NCBI RefSeq assembly: GCF_900156875.1
Contig: NZ_LT707409.1
Location: 2,914,655 to 2,978,654, forward strand
Length of the DNA stretch: 64,000 bases
From: Robertmurraya dakarensis
GTDB lineage: Bacteria > Bacillota > Bacilli > Bacillales > Cytobacillaceae
Reading direction: 5' to 3'
The notes under the pieces are model-generated. The model did not search any database and was not told where the DNA came from. It saw only the letters and a list, made by a program, of their open reading frames with translations. The translations under genes were made by a program, and so were the position numbers. Below are positions 33,610 through 43,529 of the stretch, piece by piece; position 1 is the stretch's first letter; each line of letters begins with the position of its first letter.

Positions 33610-34428
33610 CTACATATTTTTATTCGTATAACGCAGTTTCGCTAGGCCTTTTACTCTGCGGTAAATAAGCAAAGCAATGGCGCCGATTATTAACGCAATG
33701 GAAATTGTTTGGGCCATTCTTAATGATTCTGTCAGCATTAAGCTGTCTGTCCGCATTCCTTCAACAAAGAAGCGTCCAATTGAATACCAAATCACATAAG
33801 AAAGGAATATTTCTCCTCTTCTTAAATTCACATATCTTAATCCGATCAGCAGCAGGACTCCAGCAAAATTCCATACAGATTCATATAAAAATGTCGGATG
33901 ATAGTACGCGCCATTTATATACATTTGGTTAATGATAAAATCTGGCAAATATAAGTTTTCTAGAAAAGCACGGCTGACTTCACCGCCATGCGCTTCCTGA
34001 TTGATAAAGTTTCCCCATCTTCCAATCGCTTGACCAAGGATAATGCTTGGCGCAGCAATGTCAGCAAGTTTCCAGAAAGAAATATTTCTCTTTTTACAAA
34101 AAACATATGCAGTGATTACAGAACCGATTAAAGCACCATGAATGGCAATCCCGCCATTCCATATTTTAATAATATCACCGGGATTTTGCGCATAATAGTC
34201 CCATTCGAACGCGACATAGTAAATTCGAGCGGAAATAATCGCAATGGGAATGGCCCAAAGCATTAAATCCGGAAAGGTATCTTTATGAATCCCTCTGCGG
34301 TCTCCTTCTCTTATCGCTAACACAAGCGCAAGAGCAATCCCTACTCCAATGATGATTCCATACCAATGAACATCAATCGGACCTAAGGAAAAAGCAACCG
34401 GATTAATCGGCTGTATATTTTCTTCCAT
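33610..34428 (-). CDS. lgt: Prolipoprotein diacylglyceryl transferase
   Basis: Transfers diacylglycerol from phosphatidylglycerol to the lipobox Cys of prelipoproteins. The 272-residue membrane protein has seven helices and the Lgt signature [26 protein letters not shown] follows. The start follows AAGGAG. Substrates in this window include QoxA (43530), and the lipoproteins at 52901, 55500 and 56905. Confidence 0.96.
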   Translation of the reverse strand: MEENIQPINPVAFSLGPIDVHWYGIIIGVGIALALVLAIREGDRRGIHKDTFPDLMLWAIPIAIISARIYYVAFEWDYYAQNPGDIIKIWNGGIAIHGALIGSVITAYVFCKKRNISFWKLADIAAPSIILGQAIGRWGNFINQEAHGGEVSRAFLENLYLPDFIINQMYINGAYYHPTFLYESVWNFAGVLLLIGLRYVNLRRGEIFLSYVIWYSIGRFFVEGMRTDSLMLTESLRMAQTISIALIIGAIALLIYRRVKGLAKLRYTNKNM

Positions 34429-34465
34429 GAAATCTTCTCCTTTTCTTTATATTATTCGTGTTCTT

Positions 34466-35401
34466 TTATCGATCTTCGTGTTCACCATCTTCAATTACGT
34501 CTGATAAACGATTTGAAAATTGCTCAGCCGCATTCACGCCCATTCTTTTCAGACGGAAATTCATTGCCGCAACTTCAATAATAACAGAAAGGTTTCGACC
34601 AGGTCGTACCGGAACAGTCAGTTTCGTTACTGAAGTATCAATAATTCTCATCGTCTCCTCATCAAGTCCAAGACGGTCGTATTGTTTCGTCTGATCCCAA
34701 AGCTCAAGATTAATAACGAGCGAGATTTTTTTATGACTGCGGACCGCTCCTGCACCAAACAGGGTCATGACATTAATAATCCCTAATCCGCGAATCTCAA
34801 GAAGATGTTCAATCAGCTCTGGAGATGTCCCAACAAGGGTATCATCATCCTCCTGACGTATTTCTACACAGTCATCTGCAATCAAACGGTGTCCTCTCTT
34901 AACCAGTTCCAGCGCCGTTTCACTTTTACCGACTCCACTTTTCCCAATAATCAACACCCCGACCCCATAGATATCAACAAGAACACCATGAACAGCCGTT
35001 GTTGGTGCCAGCTGGCTTTCAAGATAGTTGGTCAGGCGGCTTGAGAAACGAGTCGTTTTAAGCTTCGATCGCAGCACGGGTACCGCTTCTCGCTCTGATG
35101 CCTCAATCAGTTCTTCAGGCACTTCAAGATCTCTTGTAATGATAATAGCAGGAGTAATATCTGTACATAGTCGTTCCAGCCGATCGGTCCTCGCATCTTG
35201 GTTCAGCTGGTTAATAAAGGTTAATTCCGTCTTGCCAAGCAGTTGAATTCGTTCTGCAGGATAATAATCGAAAAAGCCTGCCATCTCTAGACCTGGCCGT
35301 GATATATCCGTCATCGTGATCAAGCGGTTGATCCCTTCTTCTCCGCTAATCAGCTCAAGTTTAAATTTCTCAATAATATCTTTCGTGCGAACTTTTGCCA
35401 A
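34466..35401 (-). CDS. hprK: HPr kinase/phosphorylase
   Basis: Phosphorylates HPr and Crh on Ser46 in response to fructose bisphosphate and reverses the reaction with phosphate. The 311 residues carry the P-loop [28 protein letters not shown] and the HprK signature [20 protein letters not shown]. It is the first gene of the hprK-lgt-yvoD-ppaX-yvoF group. It works with PpaX (same group) and Crh (17458). Confidence 0.97.
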   Translation of the reverse strand: MAKVRTKDIIEKFKLELISGEEGINRLITMTDISRPGLEMAGFFDYYPAERIQLLGKTELTFINQLNQDARTDRLERLCTDITPAIIITRDLEVPEELIEASEREAVPVLRSKLKTTRFSSRLTNYLESQLAPTTAVHGVLVDIYGVGVLIIGKSGVGKSETALELVKRGHRLIADDCVEIRQEDDDTLVGTSPELIEHLLEIRGLGIINVMTLFGAGAVRSHKKISLVINLELWDQTKQYDRLGLDEETMRIIDTSVTKLTVPVRPGRNLSVIIEVAAMNFRLKRMGVNAAEQFSNRLSDVIEDGEHEDR

Positions 35402-35620
35402 AACGTGCTCCTCCTACTTTCTCATTTTCTAGTTTTCTATATTAAAATGAACATCATATAACTTGTCAGAAGTTACATTGTATATTTTAGCATTTTTTTG
35501 ACAAGAACCAAATTTTTGTTTTTTGGGATTTTTTATATTGGGATAGCAGGGAAAGCAAGAGGCTATGTGGATTTTGTGATCTATCCGCCGGTATATACCA
35601 ATTTCAACCAAAAATTAACT

Positions 35621-35657
35621 CAAAAACAGGGCCTGACTCCTTAAAAAGTCAGGCCCT
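35621..35657 (-). terminator. Terminator after yvlD
   Basis: AGGGCCTGACT, loop TTTTTAAGG and AGTCAGGCCCT, then GTTTTTG on the minus strand. The 11-bp perfect stem is strong. Confidence 0.85.
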
Positions 35658-35664
35658 CACCAAG

Positions 35665-36024
35665 TTATTTTTCCTTTTTCGAATCAAAAAGCATATTTTG
35701 TATGATGATATTTCCGATCGACATGATTAAAGAAATCAGCACAGCCATCCAAAAGCCATCGATTTCAAATGAGCTGCCCACAATTTCATCTGTAATCATC
35801 AGCGTTATACCATTAATGACGAATAAGAATAACCCTAACGTCAGCACAGTCACAGGCAGTGTTAACAGGATAATGAACGGTTTTACCAAAATATTAATGA
35901 CCGCCAGCACAAAGCTGGCCCCGAGTGCCGCCCAGAAGCCTTCAATATAAAAGGATTCTTTAAAAAAGCCTGATATCGCAATAAACAGGATTGCATTGAT
36001 TATAATTCCAGTGAACCATCTCAT
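35665..36024 (-). CDS. yvlD: Phage-holin-4-type membrane protein (YvlD)
   Basis: A 119-residue protein with four predicted membrane helices (about 5-22, 30-48, 56-78, 90-110) and the motif NILVKPFIILLTLPVTVLTLGLFLFVIN of the YvlD family. In B. subtilis yvlABCD responds to envelope stress. ATG 36024 is chosen because AAAGGA lies eight bases upstream of this codon. yvlC is absent between yvlB and yvlD. Confidence 0.82.
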   Translation of the reverse strand: MRWFTGIIINAILFIAISGFFKESFYIEGFWAALGASFVLAVINILVKPFIILLTLPVTVLTLGLFLFVINGITLMITDEIVGSSFEIDGFWMAVLISLIMSIGNIIIQNMLFDSKKEK

Positions 36025-36067
36025 AGTAAACATCCTTTTTCAGAAACTTAAGGGAGAGCGAATTATT

Positions 36068-37192
36068 TTATTTCACTCTTTTCATCGTAATTGACCCTGT
36101 TTTCGTTTCAGCCGCCACTTTTGCCACATGAAAGGTTTCATTTAATGGTTCAAAACGTAACAGTTTTTGCACCACTTCACTTTTTTCCTCCGTTGTTGTA
36201 ATGCCTTCACGGTCGACCTGAAACGCACCTAAATTGGATTTAAATTCACCTCTTATTGCCAATGTCTCAGGCAAATAGAGCTTAATGCCGCCTGTTGTTG
36301 ATTTCGCTTCGATGATTTCACAGCTGCTTTCGCCTGCAAGAGAAAACGTAATATTGCCATTAAAAGACTGCAGATCGACCCTTTTGAATTTCCCGTCTAC
36401 TTTTATCGCACCATTGATCGTTTCTGCTTCGAAATCTTCAATCTGACTGTTTCGCAAATCGATTTGACCATTCGCCGTTTCAACTTCAACATACTTGCTG
36501 GACATGCCGGTCAAATTGATTTTTCCGTTTGCGGTTTTGGCGTTATACTTTGTCACAGCTAAGTTTTCACTTTCAATCGAGCCGTTAAACATCCGTACCT
36601 TAATATTTTCATATTGAGTTTGCGGGATATAAATCTTTGCATTTAATTTCATCCATTTTTGCTGTGAAAAGAATTTTAGCTTATCATTTTCAATCGCAAA
36701 CACGACATCATTTAGAAAAATATTGCGCGCTTCTTCTGGAGTATCAACACGATAAACCTTCACATCGCACTCTACTCTAACATCATCTTGATCCCATGGA
36801 ATCAGCTTTGCTGATCCATTCGCCATATCGATATCGATGCTGCTTATACTGGCTTCAGCATGCTGAAAAATATGAGAAATATCGACGGAATGGCCAAAAT
36901 TCAAATCAAGATCAAGATCTTTTATTTTTTTTATCGTTGTATCGACAAATTCAAATAGTTTTTCCTTCGCTGATTGAAACTTATAACTTGAAGATCCATC
37001 TTCTTTTTTCGCCTCTTCAAATTTAGCTCCTTCTGATTTCACCATGGTCGAGAGCTCACCATAGAGCTGCTCTTCCTTCTTTTTCATCGATTCACTTGAC
37101 TTCCCTAGTTCATCCAATAAAACCAATGCCTCATCTACAGTAAGCTTGCCTTCTTGCACCATGTTTAGTATTCGTTTTCTTTCTTGTTCCAT
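36068..37192 (-). CDS. yvlB: YvlB/LiaX-like DUF4097 adhesin-type protein
   Basis: A 374-residue protein. The N-terminal 40 residues (RKRILNMVQEGKLTVDEALVLLDELGKS) are the short helical domain found in YvlB/LiaX; from about residue 120 there is a repetitive beta-helix-like DUF4097 domain (ENLAVTKYNAKTANGKINLTGMSSKYVEVETANGQIDLRNSQIEDFEAETINGAIKVDG). The family is tied to cell-envelope stress. ATG 37192 follows GGAGG. yvlD follows by 43 bases. Confidence 0.85.
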   Translation of the reverse strand: MEQERKRILNMVQEGKLTVDEALVLLDELGKSSESMKKKEEQLYGELSTMVKSEGAKFEEAKKEDGSSSYKFQSAKEKLFEFVDTTIKKIKDLDLDLNFGHSVDISHIFQHAEASISSIDIDMANGSAKLIPWDQDDVRVECDVKVYRVDTPEEARNIFLNDVVFAIENDKLKFFSQQKWMKLNAKIYIPQTQYENIKVRMFNGSIESENLAVTKYNAKTANGKINLTGMSSKYVEVETANGQIDLRNSQIEDFEAETINGAIKVDGKFKRVDLQSFNGNITFSLAGESSCEIIEAKSTTGGIKLYLPETLAIRGEFKSNLGAFQVDREGITTTEEKSEVVQKLLRFEPLNETFHVAKVAAETKTGSITMKRVK

Positions 37193-37293
37193 GGAACTCG
37201 CCTCCATCATTTTCCACCACTATAAATATATGTTTCACTATTCTTTTTACGATAGGAAAGCAGGGAAAGTTTCAAAATCCTTTCCATACAGCA

Positions 37294-37319
37294 GAAACCC
37301 GCCATTTCCAGCGGGTTCC
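37294..37319 (-). terminator. Hairpin after uvrA
   Basis: GAACCCGC, eight-base loop and GCGGGTTTC on the minus strand just past the uvrA stop. There is no T-run, so it may be a weak terminator or mRNA stabiliser. Confidence 0.5.
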
Positions 37320-37322
37320 TCC

Positions 37323-40199
37323 TTATTTCGCAGCACTTGCTTCTTTTTCTTTAATAATTTCCTTCATTCTTTGACGATCTCGTTCCAAAATGGGTTTTAA
37401 ATACTTCCCAGTATACGATTCTGGAACCTCGGCAACTTTTTCAGGAGTACCGAAAGCCACAATCGTACCGCCATTGTCTCCGCCTTCAGGACCAAGGTCG
37501 ATCAAATGATCAGCAGCTTTAATGACATCTAGGTTATGTTCAATGACCAATACGGTATCACCGTTGTCTACGAGGCGCTGCAGGACCGTCAGCAATCTAG
37601 AAATATCATCAACATGCAGACCTGTAGTCGGTTCGTCCAAAATATAAAGCGAACGCCCATTGGTGCGGCGATGCAATTCAGATGCCAGTTTAACCCGCTG
37701 TGCTTCCCCGCCAGATAAAGTTGTCGCCGGCTGCCCGAGTTTTACATAACCAAGCCCGACATCAAAAATCGTTTGCAGCTTCCGCTTGATTTTCGGGATA
37801 TTCTCGAAGAACTCGAGTGACGCTTCCACAGTCATTTCTAACACATCAGATATGCTTTTCCCCTTATACTTTACTTCCAACGTTTCACGGTTATAGCGTT
37901 TTCCATGACAAACTTCACATGGTACATACACATCCGGGAGAAAATGCATTTCAATCTTAATGATTCCGTCTCCTCGGCATGCTTCACAGCGTCCGCCTTT
38001 CACATTAAAACTAAAGCGCCCTTTTTTATAACCGCGCACCTTAGATTCATTCGTGGCAGCATACACATCACGAATATCATCAAATACACCAGTGTAAGTA
38101 GCCGGATTTGACCGCGGTGTTCTTCCAATCGGCGATTGGTCGATATCGATCACCTTCTCTAGATAATCGATCCCTATTATTTCCTTATGCTCACCAGGCT
38201 TGCTTTTTGCACGATGAAGTTTTTGCGACAATGTCTTAAGAAGCACTTCATTCACAAGCGTACTTTTCCCTGACCCAGATACACCGGTAACCGCAACAAA
38301 GCAGCCTAGCGGAATTTTCACATTCACATTCTTTAAGTTATTTTCTTTCGCTCCTTTAATTTCCAGGTAGCGTTCGTCTCCTTTTCGGCGTTCGAGCGGC
38401 AGTGGAATGAATTTTTTTCCGGACAAGTACTGTCCTGTTAATGAGTTTCGATCATTCATTACCTCTTGAGGAGTCCCCGCAGAAATAATTTCACCGCCGT
38501 GAATTCCGGCACCAGGGCCGATATCGATTAAATAATCAGCAGCCATCATCGTATCTTCATCATGCTCGACGACGATTAACGTATTTCCGATATCCCGCAT
38601 ATTTTTGAGCGTATCAATAAGTTTATCATTATCCCGCTGATGCAGACCGATTGACGGCTCGTCAAGGATATAGAGAACGCCCGTTAAGCGCGAACCAATT
38701 TGCGTGGCAAGCCGTATCCGCTGCGCCTCCCCGCCGGAAAGTGACCCTGCCGCACGATTTAATGTTAAATAATCAAGACCAACATTAATCAAAAACCCAA
38801 GCCGTTCTTCAATTTCCCGCAGAATCAGTCTCGCAATCTGCATATCTTTTTCAGACAGAGATAGACTTTCGAAAAACTGATAAGCTTCCCTTACTGACAA
38901 TTCTGTAGTCTGCCCAATATGGCTTCCATTAATCAATACAGCAAGACTCTCTTTTCGTAGACGGTTTCCTTTACAAGTCGAACAAGCTTGCGGAGCCATG
39001 TATTTCTCCATTTGCTCACGAATCCAATCTGAGCTCGTTTCCCGATAACGGCGGCCAACATTGCTGATGACGCCTTCAAAGAGAATATCACTTTCCCTCA
39101 CTTGACCGAAGTCATTTTCATAATGGAAAAAGATATGTTCTTCACCAGATCCGTAAAGGATTTTATCCAATTGATGCTTCGGAATATCCTTAACAGGCAC
39201 ATCCATATCAATGCCGTAATGAGTACATACCGCTTCGAGCAGCTGCGGGTAATATTGCGAGCTCGTCGGCTGCCATGGGGCAATTGCATGCTGCTTCAAT
39301 GTCAATTCAGGATTCGGAATGACCAATTCTTCATCAACTTTAAGCTTTGAACCTAATCCATCACATTCCGGACAAGCTCCGAACGGATTGTTGAAAGAGA
39401 ACATTCTTGGTTCCAATTCACCGATTGAAAAGCCGCAAAGCGGGCAGGCATGATGCTCGCTGAACAGCAATTCTTCCTCCCCAATGACGTCGATGATGAC
39501 TTTTCCTTCACCAAGGCCTAAGGCAGTTTCAAGAGAATCAGCTAAACGCGCTGCGACCCCTTCCTTCACCACAATCCTGTCAACGACAACCTCGATGTTA
39601 TGCTTTTTATTTTTTTCAAGCTCAATGTCTTCGCTTAAGTCGTGCATCTCCCCATCAATACGCACCCGCACAAACCCTTGCTTCTTGATATCTTCCAAAA
39701 CCTTCACATGCATCCCTTTTCGCCCAGAAACCACGGGTGCCAGGACCTGAAGCTTTGTCCGTTCTGGATACTCCATTACACGATCGACCATTTGTTCAAT
39801 CGTCTGTGAGGTAATTTCGATGCCATGATTTGGACATGTCGGCTTACCTACTCTGGCGAATAAAAGCCGTAAATAATCATAGATTTCCGTAACAGTACCG
39901 ACGGTTGAACGCGGATTATTGCTCGTTGTTTTTTGATCAATTGATATCGCTGGTGATAATCCTTCGATTGAATCCACATCCGGCTTGTCCATTTGTCCTA
40001 AAAATTGCCGGGCGTATGCAGACAAAGACTCTACATATCGACGCTGCCCTTCCGCATAAATCGTATCGAATGCCAAAGAGGACTTTCCAGAACCGGAAAG
40101 CCCTGTCAAGACCACTAGCTTATCTCTCGGAATGGTGACATCAATGTCTTTAAGATTATGAGTCCGGGCTCCTTTTATCGTTATTTTTTCCATTGCCAT
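37323..40199 (-). CDS. uvrA: UvrABC excinuclease subunit A
   Basis: Damage-recognition ATPase of nucleotide excision repair. The 958 residues have two ABC ATPase halves (Walker [15 protein letters not shown] and [13 protein letters not shown]; signatures LSGGEAQRI and LSGGEAQRV) and zinc modules (CPLCGF...CPECDGLG and CEACRGDG...CEVCHGKRY). It starts seven bases after uvrB. SOS control is expected from the LexA box at 42274. Confidence 0.98.
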   Translation of the reverse strand: MAMEKITIKGARTHNLKDIDVTIPRDKLVVLTGLSGSGKSSLAFDTIYAEGQRRYVESLSAYARQFLGQMDKPDVDSIEGLSPAISIDQKTTSNNPRSTVGTVTEIYDYLRLLFARVGKPTCPNHGIEITSQTIEQMVDRVMEYPERTKLQVLAPVVSGRKGMHVKVLEDIKKQGFVRVRIDGEMHDLSEDIELEKNKKHNIEVVVDRIVVKEGVAARLADSLETALGLGEGKVIIDVIGEEELLFSEHHACPLCGFSIGELEPRMFSFNNPFGACPECDGLGSKLKVDEELVIPNPELTLKQHAIAPWQPTSSQYYPQLLEAVCTHYGIDMDVPVKDIPKHQLDKILYGSGEEHIFFHYENDFGQVRESDILFEGVISNVGRRYRETSSDWIREQMEKYMAPQACSTCKGNRLRKESLAVLINGSHIGQTTELSVREAYQFFESLSLSEKDMQIARLILREIEERLGFLINVGLDYLTLNRAAGSLSGGEAQRIRLATQIGSRLTGVLYILDEPSIGLHQRDNDKLIDTLKNMRDIGNTLIVVEHDEDTMMAADYLIDIGPGAGIHGGEIISAGTPQEVMNDRNSLTGQYLSGKKFIPLPLERRKGDERYLEIKGAKENNLKNVNVKIPLGCFVAVTGVSGSGKSTLVNEVLLKTLSQKLHRAKSKPGEHKEIIGIDYLEKVIDIDQSPIGRTPRSNPATYTGVFDDIRDVYAATNESKVRGYKKGRFSFNVKGGRCEACRGDGIIKIEMHFLPDVYVPCEVCHGKRYNRETLEVKYKGKSISDVLEMTVEASLEFFENIPKIKRKLQTIFDVGLGYVKLGQPATTLSGGEAQRVKLASELHRRTNGRSLYILDEPTTGLHVDDISRLLTVLQRLVDNGDTVLVIEHNLDVIKAADHLIDLGPEGGDNGGTIVAFGTPEKVAEVPESYTGKYLKPILERDRQRMKEIIKEKEASAAK

Positions 40200-40206
40200 T
40201 GTTTCG

Positions 40207-42186
40207 TCATCCTTCCGCTTTCAACTCTAAAATTAAATCACGAAGCTCTGCCGCTCTTTCGAAATCGAGCGCTTTTGCCGCTTCCTTCATTTCTTTTTCC
40301 ATATCTGCTATGACTTTTTCTTTTTCTTTCTTATTCAGCTTGCCAAGCTTTTCAGCTGGAGAATACGTTTCCTGCTCCTCTGCTGCATGTGTCGCACGAA
40401 TCGCTTCACGAATTTCTTTTTGTATCGTCATCGGCGTAATGCCATGCTTTTCATTATATTCTTCTTGGATCGCACGACGCCGTTTTGTTTCACTAATCGC
40501 CAGTTCCATTGAGTTGGTGATTCGATCTGCATACATGATGACGTGACCGTTTGCATTACGTGCTGCACGGCCCATCGTTTGAATCAGCGAACGTTCAGAA
40601 CGGAGGAAGCCTTCTTTATCGGCATCGAGGATGGCCACCAATGACACTTCAGGAATATCAAGACCTTCTCTCAATAAGTTGATCCCCACAAGCACATCAT
40701 ATTTTCCAAGGCGGAGCTCGCGGATGATTTCAATCCGTTCCAGCGTTTTTACTTCAGAATGCAAATATTGAACCTTGATGCCGATTTCCTTTAAATAGTC
40801 GGTCAAGTCTTCGGACATTTTTTTCGTCAAAGTTGTAATCAGCACACGCTCATTCTTCTTGATTCTATCTTGAATTTCACCAATTAAATCATCAATTTGC
40901 CCTTCAATCGGCCGTACGTCGATCGTCGGATCAAGAAGCCCGGTTGGCCGGATAATCTGCTCAACCATTTCAGGTGTATGTTCAAGTTCGTATGGCCCTG
41001 GTGTCGCTGATACAAAGACAGCTTGATGGACATGTTTTTCGAATTCTTGGAATGTCAGCGGGCGGTTATCCAGCGCGGACGGAAGTCGGAAACCATGGTC
41101 AACGAGCACTTGTTTTCTCGCTTGGTCCCCATTATACATCCCTCGAATTTGCGGCAGAGTTACGTGCGACTCATCAATTACGATTAAAAAGTCCTTCGGA
41201 AAATAATCAAGCAAGGTATAAGGAGTCGACCCCGGCGACCTCAGAGTCAAATGGCGCGAATAGTTCTCAATTCCTGAACAAAAGCCCATTTCCCTCATCA
41301 TTTCTAGGTCATAGCGTGTCCGCTGTTCAAGGCGCTGTGCTTCTAAAAGCTTGTCATTGTCACGCAGTTCTTTCAGGCGTTCCTCTAATTCTTTTTCGAT
41401 ATTCTCAATGGCCTTTTGCATCTTTTCATCTCGTGTAACGAAGTGGGACGCTGGGAAAATAGCGACATGGTCTCGTTCTCCTAGAATCTCACCTGTTAGT
41501 GCATCCACTTCCCGAATACGGTCGATTTCATCTCCGAAAAACTCGACACGCACACAATGTTCATCACGTGATGCTGGAAAAATTTCCACAACATCGCCGC
41601 GCACCCGGAATGTACCGCGCTGAAAATTCATATCGTTGCGGTCATATTGGATGTCCACAAGACGGCGGAGAAGCTGATTCCGTTCAATCTCCATTCCTGT
41701 TCTGAGTGAAAGTACAAGCTCCCGATACTCTTCCGGAGAACCTAAACCATAAATACAGGAGACACTGGCAATAATGATGACATCCTTTCGCTCAAATAGA
41801 GACGAAGTCGCAGAGTGACGGAGTTTATCAATTTCATCATTAATGCTGGCATCTTTTTCAATAAACGTATCGGTAGATGGGACATATGCCTCCGGCTGAA
41901 AATAATCGTAGTAGCTGACGAAATATTCCACAGCATTATTAGGGAAAAATTCTTTGAATTCACTATATAATTGTCCAGCGAGAGTTTTGTTATGTGCTAT
42001 CACAAGGGTAGGTTTGTTGACTTCTTTAATGACGTTTGAAATCGTGAACGTCTTCCCTGTTCCAGTTGCTCCAAGTAATGTTTGATGTTTTTTTCCTTCA
42101 TTAATGCCCGCTACAATCGTTTTGATTGCTCCCGGCTGATCCCCTTGGGGTGAATACTTCGAAACTAATTCAAACTGATCCTTCAC
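40207..42186 (-). CDS. uvrB: UvrABC excinuclease subunit B
   Basis: Helicase-like damage verification subunit. GTG 42186 ([18 protein letters not shown]) has AGGGAGG eight bases upstream and gives 659 residues, the family length; an upstream in-frame ATG lacks a site. Visible are Walker [11 protein letters not shown], the beta-hairpin [26 protein letters not shown]-type DESH, helicase motif [11 protein letters not shown] and the C-terminal UVR motif that binds UvrC. Confidence 0.97.
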   Translation of the reverse strand: MKDQFELVSKYSPQGDQPGAIKTIVAGINEGKKHQTLLGATGTGKTFTISNVIKEVNKPTLVIAHNKTLAGQLYSEFKEFFPNNAVEYFVSYYDYFQPEAYVPSTDTFIEKDASINDEIDKLRHSATSSLFERKDVIIIASVSCIYGLGSPEEYRELVLSLRTGMEIERNQLLRRLVDIQYDRNDMNFQRGTFRVRGDVVEIFPASRDEHCVRVEFFGDEIDRIREVDALTGEILGERDHVAIFPASHFVTRDEKMQKAIENIEKELEERLKELRDNDKLLEAQRLEQRTRYDLEMMREMGFCSGIENYSRHLTLRSPGSTPYTLLDYFPKDFLIVIDESHVTLPQIRGMYNGDQARKQVLVDHGFRLPSALDNRPLTFQEFEKHVHQAVFVSATPGPYELEHTPEMVEQIIRPTGLLDPTIDVRPIEGQIDDLIGEIQDRIKKNERVLITTLTKKMSEDLTDYLKEIGIKVQYLHSEVKTLERIEIIRELRLGKYDVLVGINLLREGLDIPEVSLVAILDADKEGFLRSERSLIQTMGRAARNANGHVIMYADRITNSMELAISETKRRRAIQEEYNEKHGITPMTIQKEIREAIRATHAAEEQETYSPAEKLGKLNKKEKEKVIADMEKEMKEAAKALDFERAAELRDLILELKAEG

Positions 42187-42273
42187 AAACAAAGCCTCCC
42201 TGACAAGTTTTCTTTTCACTATTCTCGATATTTCCATTCTACCACAAACAGGTAAAAACTAACCAATAATATG

Positions 42274-42287
42274 CGAACTGGTATTCG
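42274..42287. promoter_or_regulatory. LexA (DinR) box of uvrBA
   Basis: CGAACTGGTATTCG fits the Bacillus SOS box CGAAC-N4-GTTCG with one mismatch, 87 bases upstream of uvrB. uvrB of B. subtilis is a known LexA target. Confidence 0.8.
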
Positions 42288-42354
42288 ATTTTTAACTAGA
42301 TTTTAAATGACAAATGCGTTAAATAACTAAGTTGGTCATAGAATACTCAAGCTG

Positions 42355-42419
42355 AATGATGGTCCCTGTAAGGTGCCTTTATTTTCAAAAAAATAACAGC
42401 ACATGGAAGGGATCATCAT
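42355..42419 (-). repeat. Dispersed 65-bp palindromic element, copy D
   Basis: Same orientation as copy C. On the minus strand CTTCCATGTGCTGTTATTTT and AAAATAAAGGCACCTTACAGGGACCATC. It lies between csbA and uvrB, upstream of csbA's terminator on the far side. Confidence 0.85.
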
Positions 42420-42452
42420 GGAGCGGATTCATCAACAATACTTATTAGATGA

Positions 42453-42484
42453 TAAAAAGCCTGGGATTTTAATGCCCAAGCTTT
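42453..42484 (-). terminator. csbA terminator
   Basis: AAAGCTTGGG and CCCAGGCTTTTT pair around CATTAAAAT on the minus strand, 18 bases after csbA. Confidence 0.8.
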
Positions 42485-42501
42485 TCTTTCATCTTTATTC
42501 G

Positions 42502-42735
42502 TTAATCCTGCTGCTTCGCTTTTCTTGTCATTTGATTGGAATACCAAAAGCCGACGGTTAATGATAATGCATCCACAACAATTAATCCAAAGGCATCCGT
42601 ATACCCTTTATAAACCGATGCGGTAATGAGCGCTACCGTTAAGACAAGAGCAATGACCGTATTGTACGCCACTCTTGTAAACAGCACCACTAACAGCCCT
42701 GGCAAAATTAAGGCAGATAAGTATTTGATCAACAT
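42502..42735 (-). CDS. csbA: Stress-associated membrane protein CsbA
   Basis: A 77-residue membrane protein with two to three helices (ALILPGLLVVLF, VIALVLTVALITASVYKGY, LIVVDALSLTVGFWYS). In B. subtilis csbA is controlled by sigma-B and precedes uvrBA. ATG 42735 follows AGGTGG at six bases; longer in-frame starts lack a site. No clear sigma-B promoter was seen. Confidence 0.85.
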   Translation of the reverse strand: MLIKYLSALILPGLLVVLFTRVAYNTVIALVLTVALITASVYKGYTDAFGLIVVDALSLTVGFWYSNQMTRKAKQQD

Positions 42736-42812
42736 TCTGTTCCACCTGCTTATTACGGTTTCTTCTATTAATAAGGATAGCTTTTCCATTACAGTTAGAC
42801 AAGAACTTTGGA

Positions 42813-42819
42813 CATTCTA
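42813..42819 (+). promoter_or_regulatory. Sigma-G-like -10 (CATTCTA)
   Basis: CATTCTA matches the sigma-G/F -10 consensus CATNNTA and lies 27 bases before the start of a spore protein gene. A -35 is not clear. Confidence 0.35.
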
Positions 42820-42845
42820 AGAAAAAGAATGTAAGGAGGCTTTTT

Positions 42846-43121
42846 ATGGGCAGAAGAAAACGGCGTCCATTAGTACCGGAAGCGCGTGAAGCTTTAGACA
42901 GACTAAAAGCGGATGTAATGAAAAAACAAGGCTATAATGTCAGCAGTGAGAATTCAGAAGATGTGAAATTTGAAGTAGCCAAAGAAGCACATATACCATT
43001 GCAGCATGGCTATAACGGCAGACTTACCTCCCGGCAGGCAGGAAAAGTGGGCGGGCCTATTGGAGGAAATATGGTAAAAGAGCTTGTCAAAATGGCGCAA
43101 GAACGATTAAAGAACAATTAA
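42846..43121 (+). CDS. Alpha/beta-type small acid-soluble spore protein
   Basis: DNA-coating spore protein that protects against UV and is degraded at germination. The 91-residue protein holds the germination-protease-like site KFEVAKEAHI and the family block GRLTSRQAGKVGGPIGGNMVKELVKMAQ. It has an unusual N-terminal basic extension (MGRRKRRPLVPEAREALDRLKADVM) and so is longer than most alpha/beta SASPs. AAGGAGG precedes the ATG. It is monocistronic with its own terminator. Confidence 0.9.
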   Translation: MGRRKRRPLVPEAREALDRLKADVMKKQGYNVSSENSEDVKFEVAKEAHIPLQHGYNGRLTSRQAGKVGGPIGGNMVKELVKMAQERLKNN

Positions 43122-43143
43122 AACGGTTATATAATCTCTACAT

Positions 43144-43176
43144 GCACTGACTATATGAATTGTCAGTGCTTTTTTT
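43144..43176 (+). terminator. Terminator of the spore protein gene
   Basis: GCACTGAC, loop and GTCAGTGC followed by seven T. Confidence 0.9.
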
Positions 43177-43369
43177 CATCAGAATCTTTATGATTACCAT
43201 ACTAGTATAATTTAGGCAGCCTTTCTAATAAGATACAATTACTTCATTGCAACAATAATTTTTTGGAAAAAAAATATAAACAATCACTTCTTAAATAGCT
43301 CATTTTTTTAAAAAAAGCTATTATTCTGCTCTCTACACACCCTTCCTAGCATAGAATTCTTGAACATTC

Positions 43370-43419
43370 TGTGACATAAATCACGGTGTATTTTTGAACA
43401 TTTTGTGACAAACCTCACA
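43370..43419. promoter_or_regulatory. Two tandem FNR/CRP-like boxes
   Basis: TGTGACATAAATCACG (43370-43385) and TGTGACAAACCTCACA (43404-43419) fit TGTGA-N6-TCACA; the second is perfect. They belong to a 34-bp direct repeat that begins TTGAACATT(C/T)TGTGACA. The second lies just upstream of the -35, about 48 bases before the likely start. A Crp/Fnr-family regulator such as Fnr is inferred. Confidence 0.75.
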
Positions 43420-43424
43420 ATTAG

Positions 43425-43453
43425 TTGTCGTTTCAACTCTATGATACTAAGAT
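43425..43453 (+). promoter_or_regulatory. qox operon promoter
   Basis: TTGTCG, 17-bp spacer and TAAGAT, 76 bases before qoxA. Confidence 0.65.
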
Positions 43454-43529
43454 AATAACGAAAGAGATCAATTATGAATACTTTATGAAATTTTCTTAGC
43501 GATAAGTTTTATAAGAAAGGGGTATCACC

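Larger units (their letters stand above)
43177..43529 (+). other. qoxABCD control region
   Basis: The 353 bases are free of genes. The left half (43177-43350) is AT-rich without recognised structure. The right half holds two FNR/CRP-type boxes and a promoter described separately, then a leader of about 75 bases ending in AGAAAGGGG before qoxA. Confidence 0.6.

Noticed and set aside
42846..43121. Ribosomal or histone-like DNA-binding protein
   Set aside because: The block GGPIGGNMVKELV and the protease-site-like KFEVAKE identify it as an alpha/beta-type spore protein.
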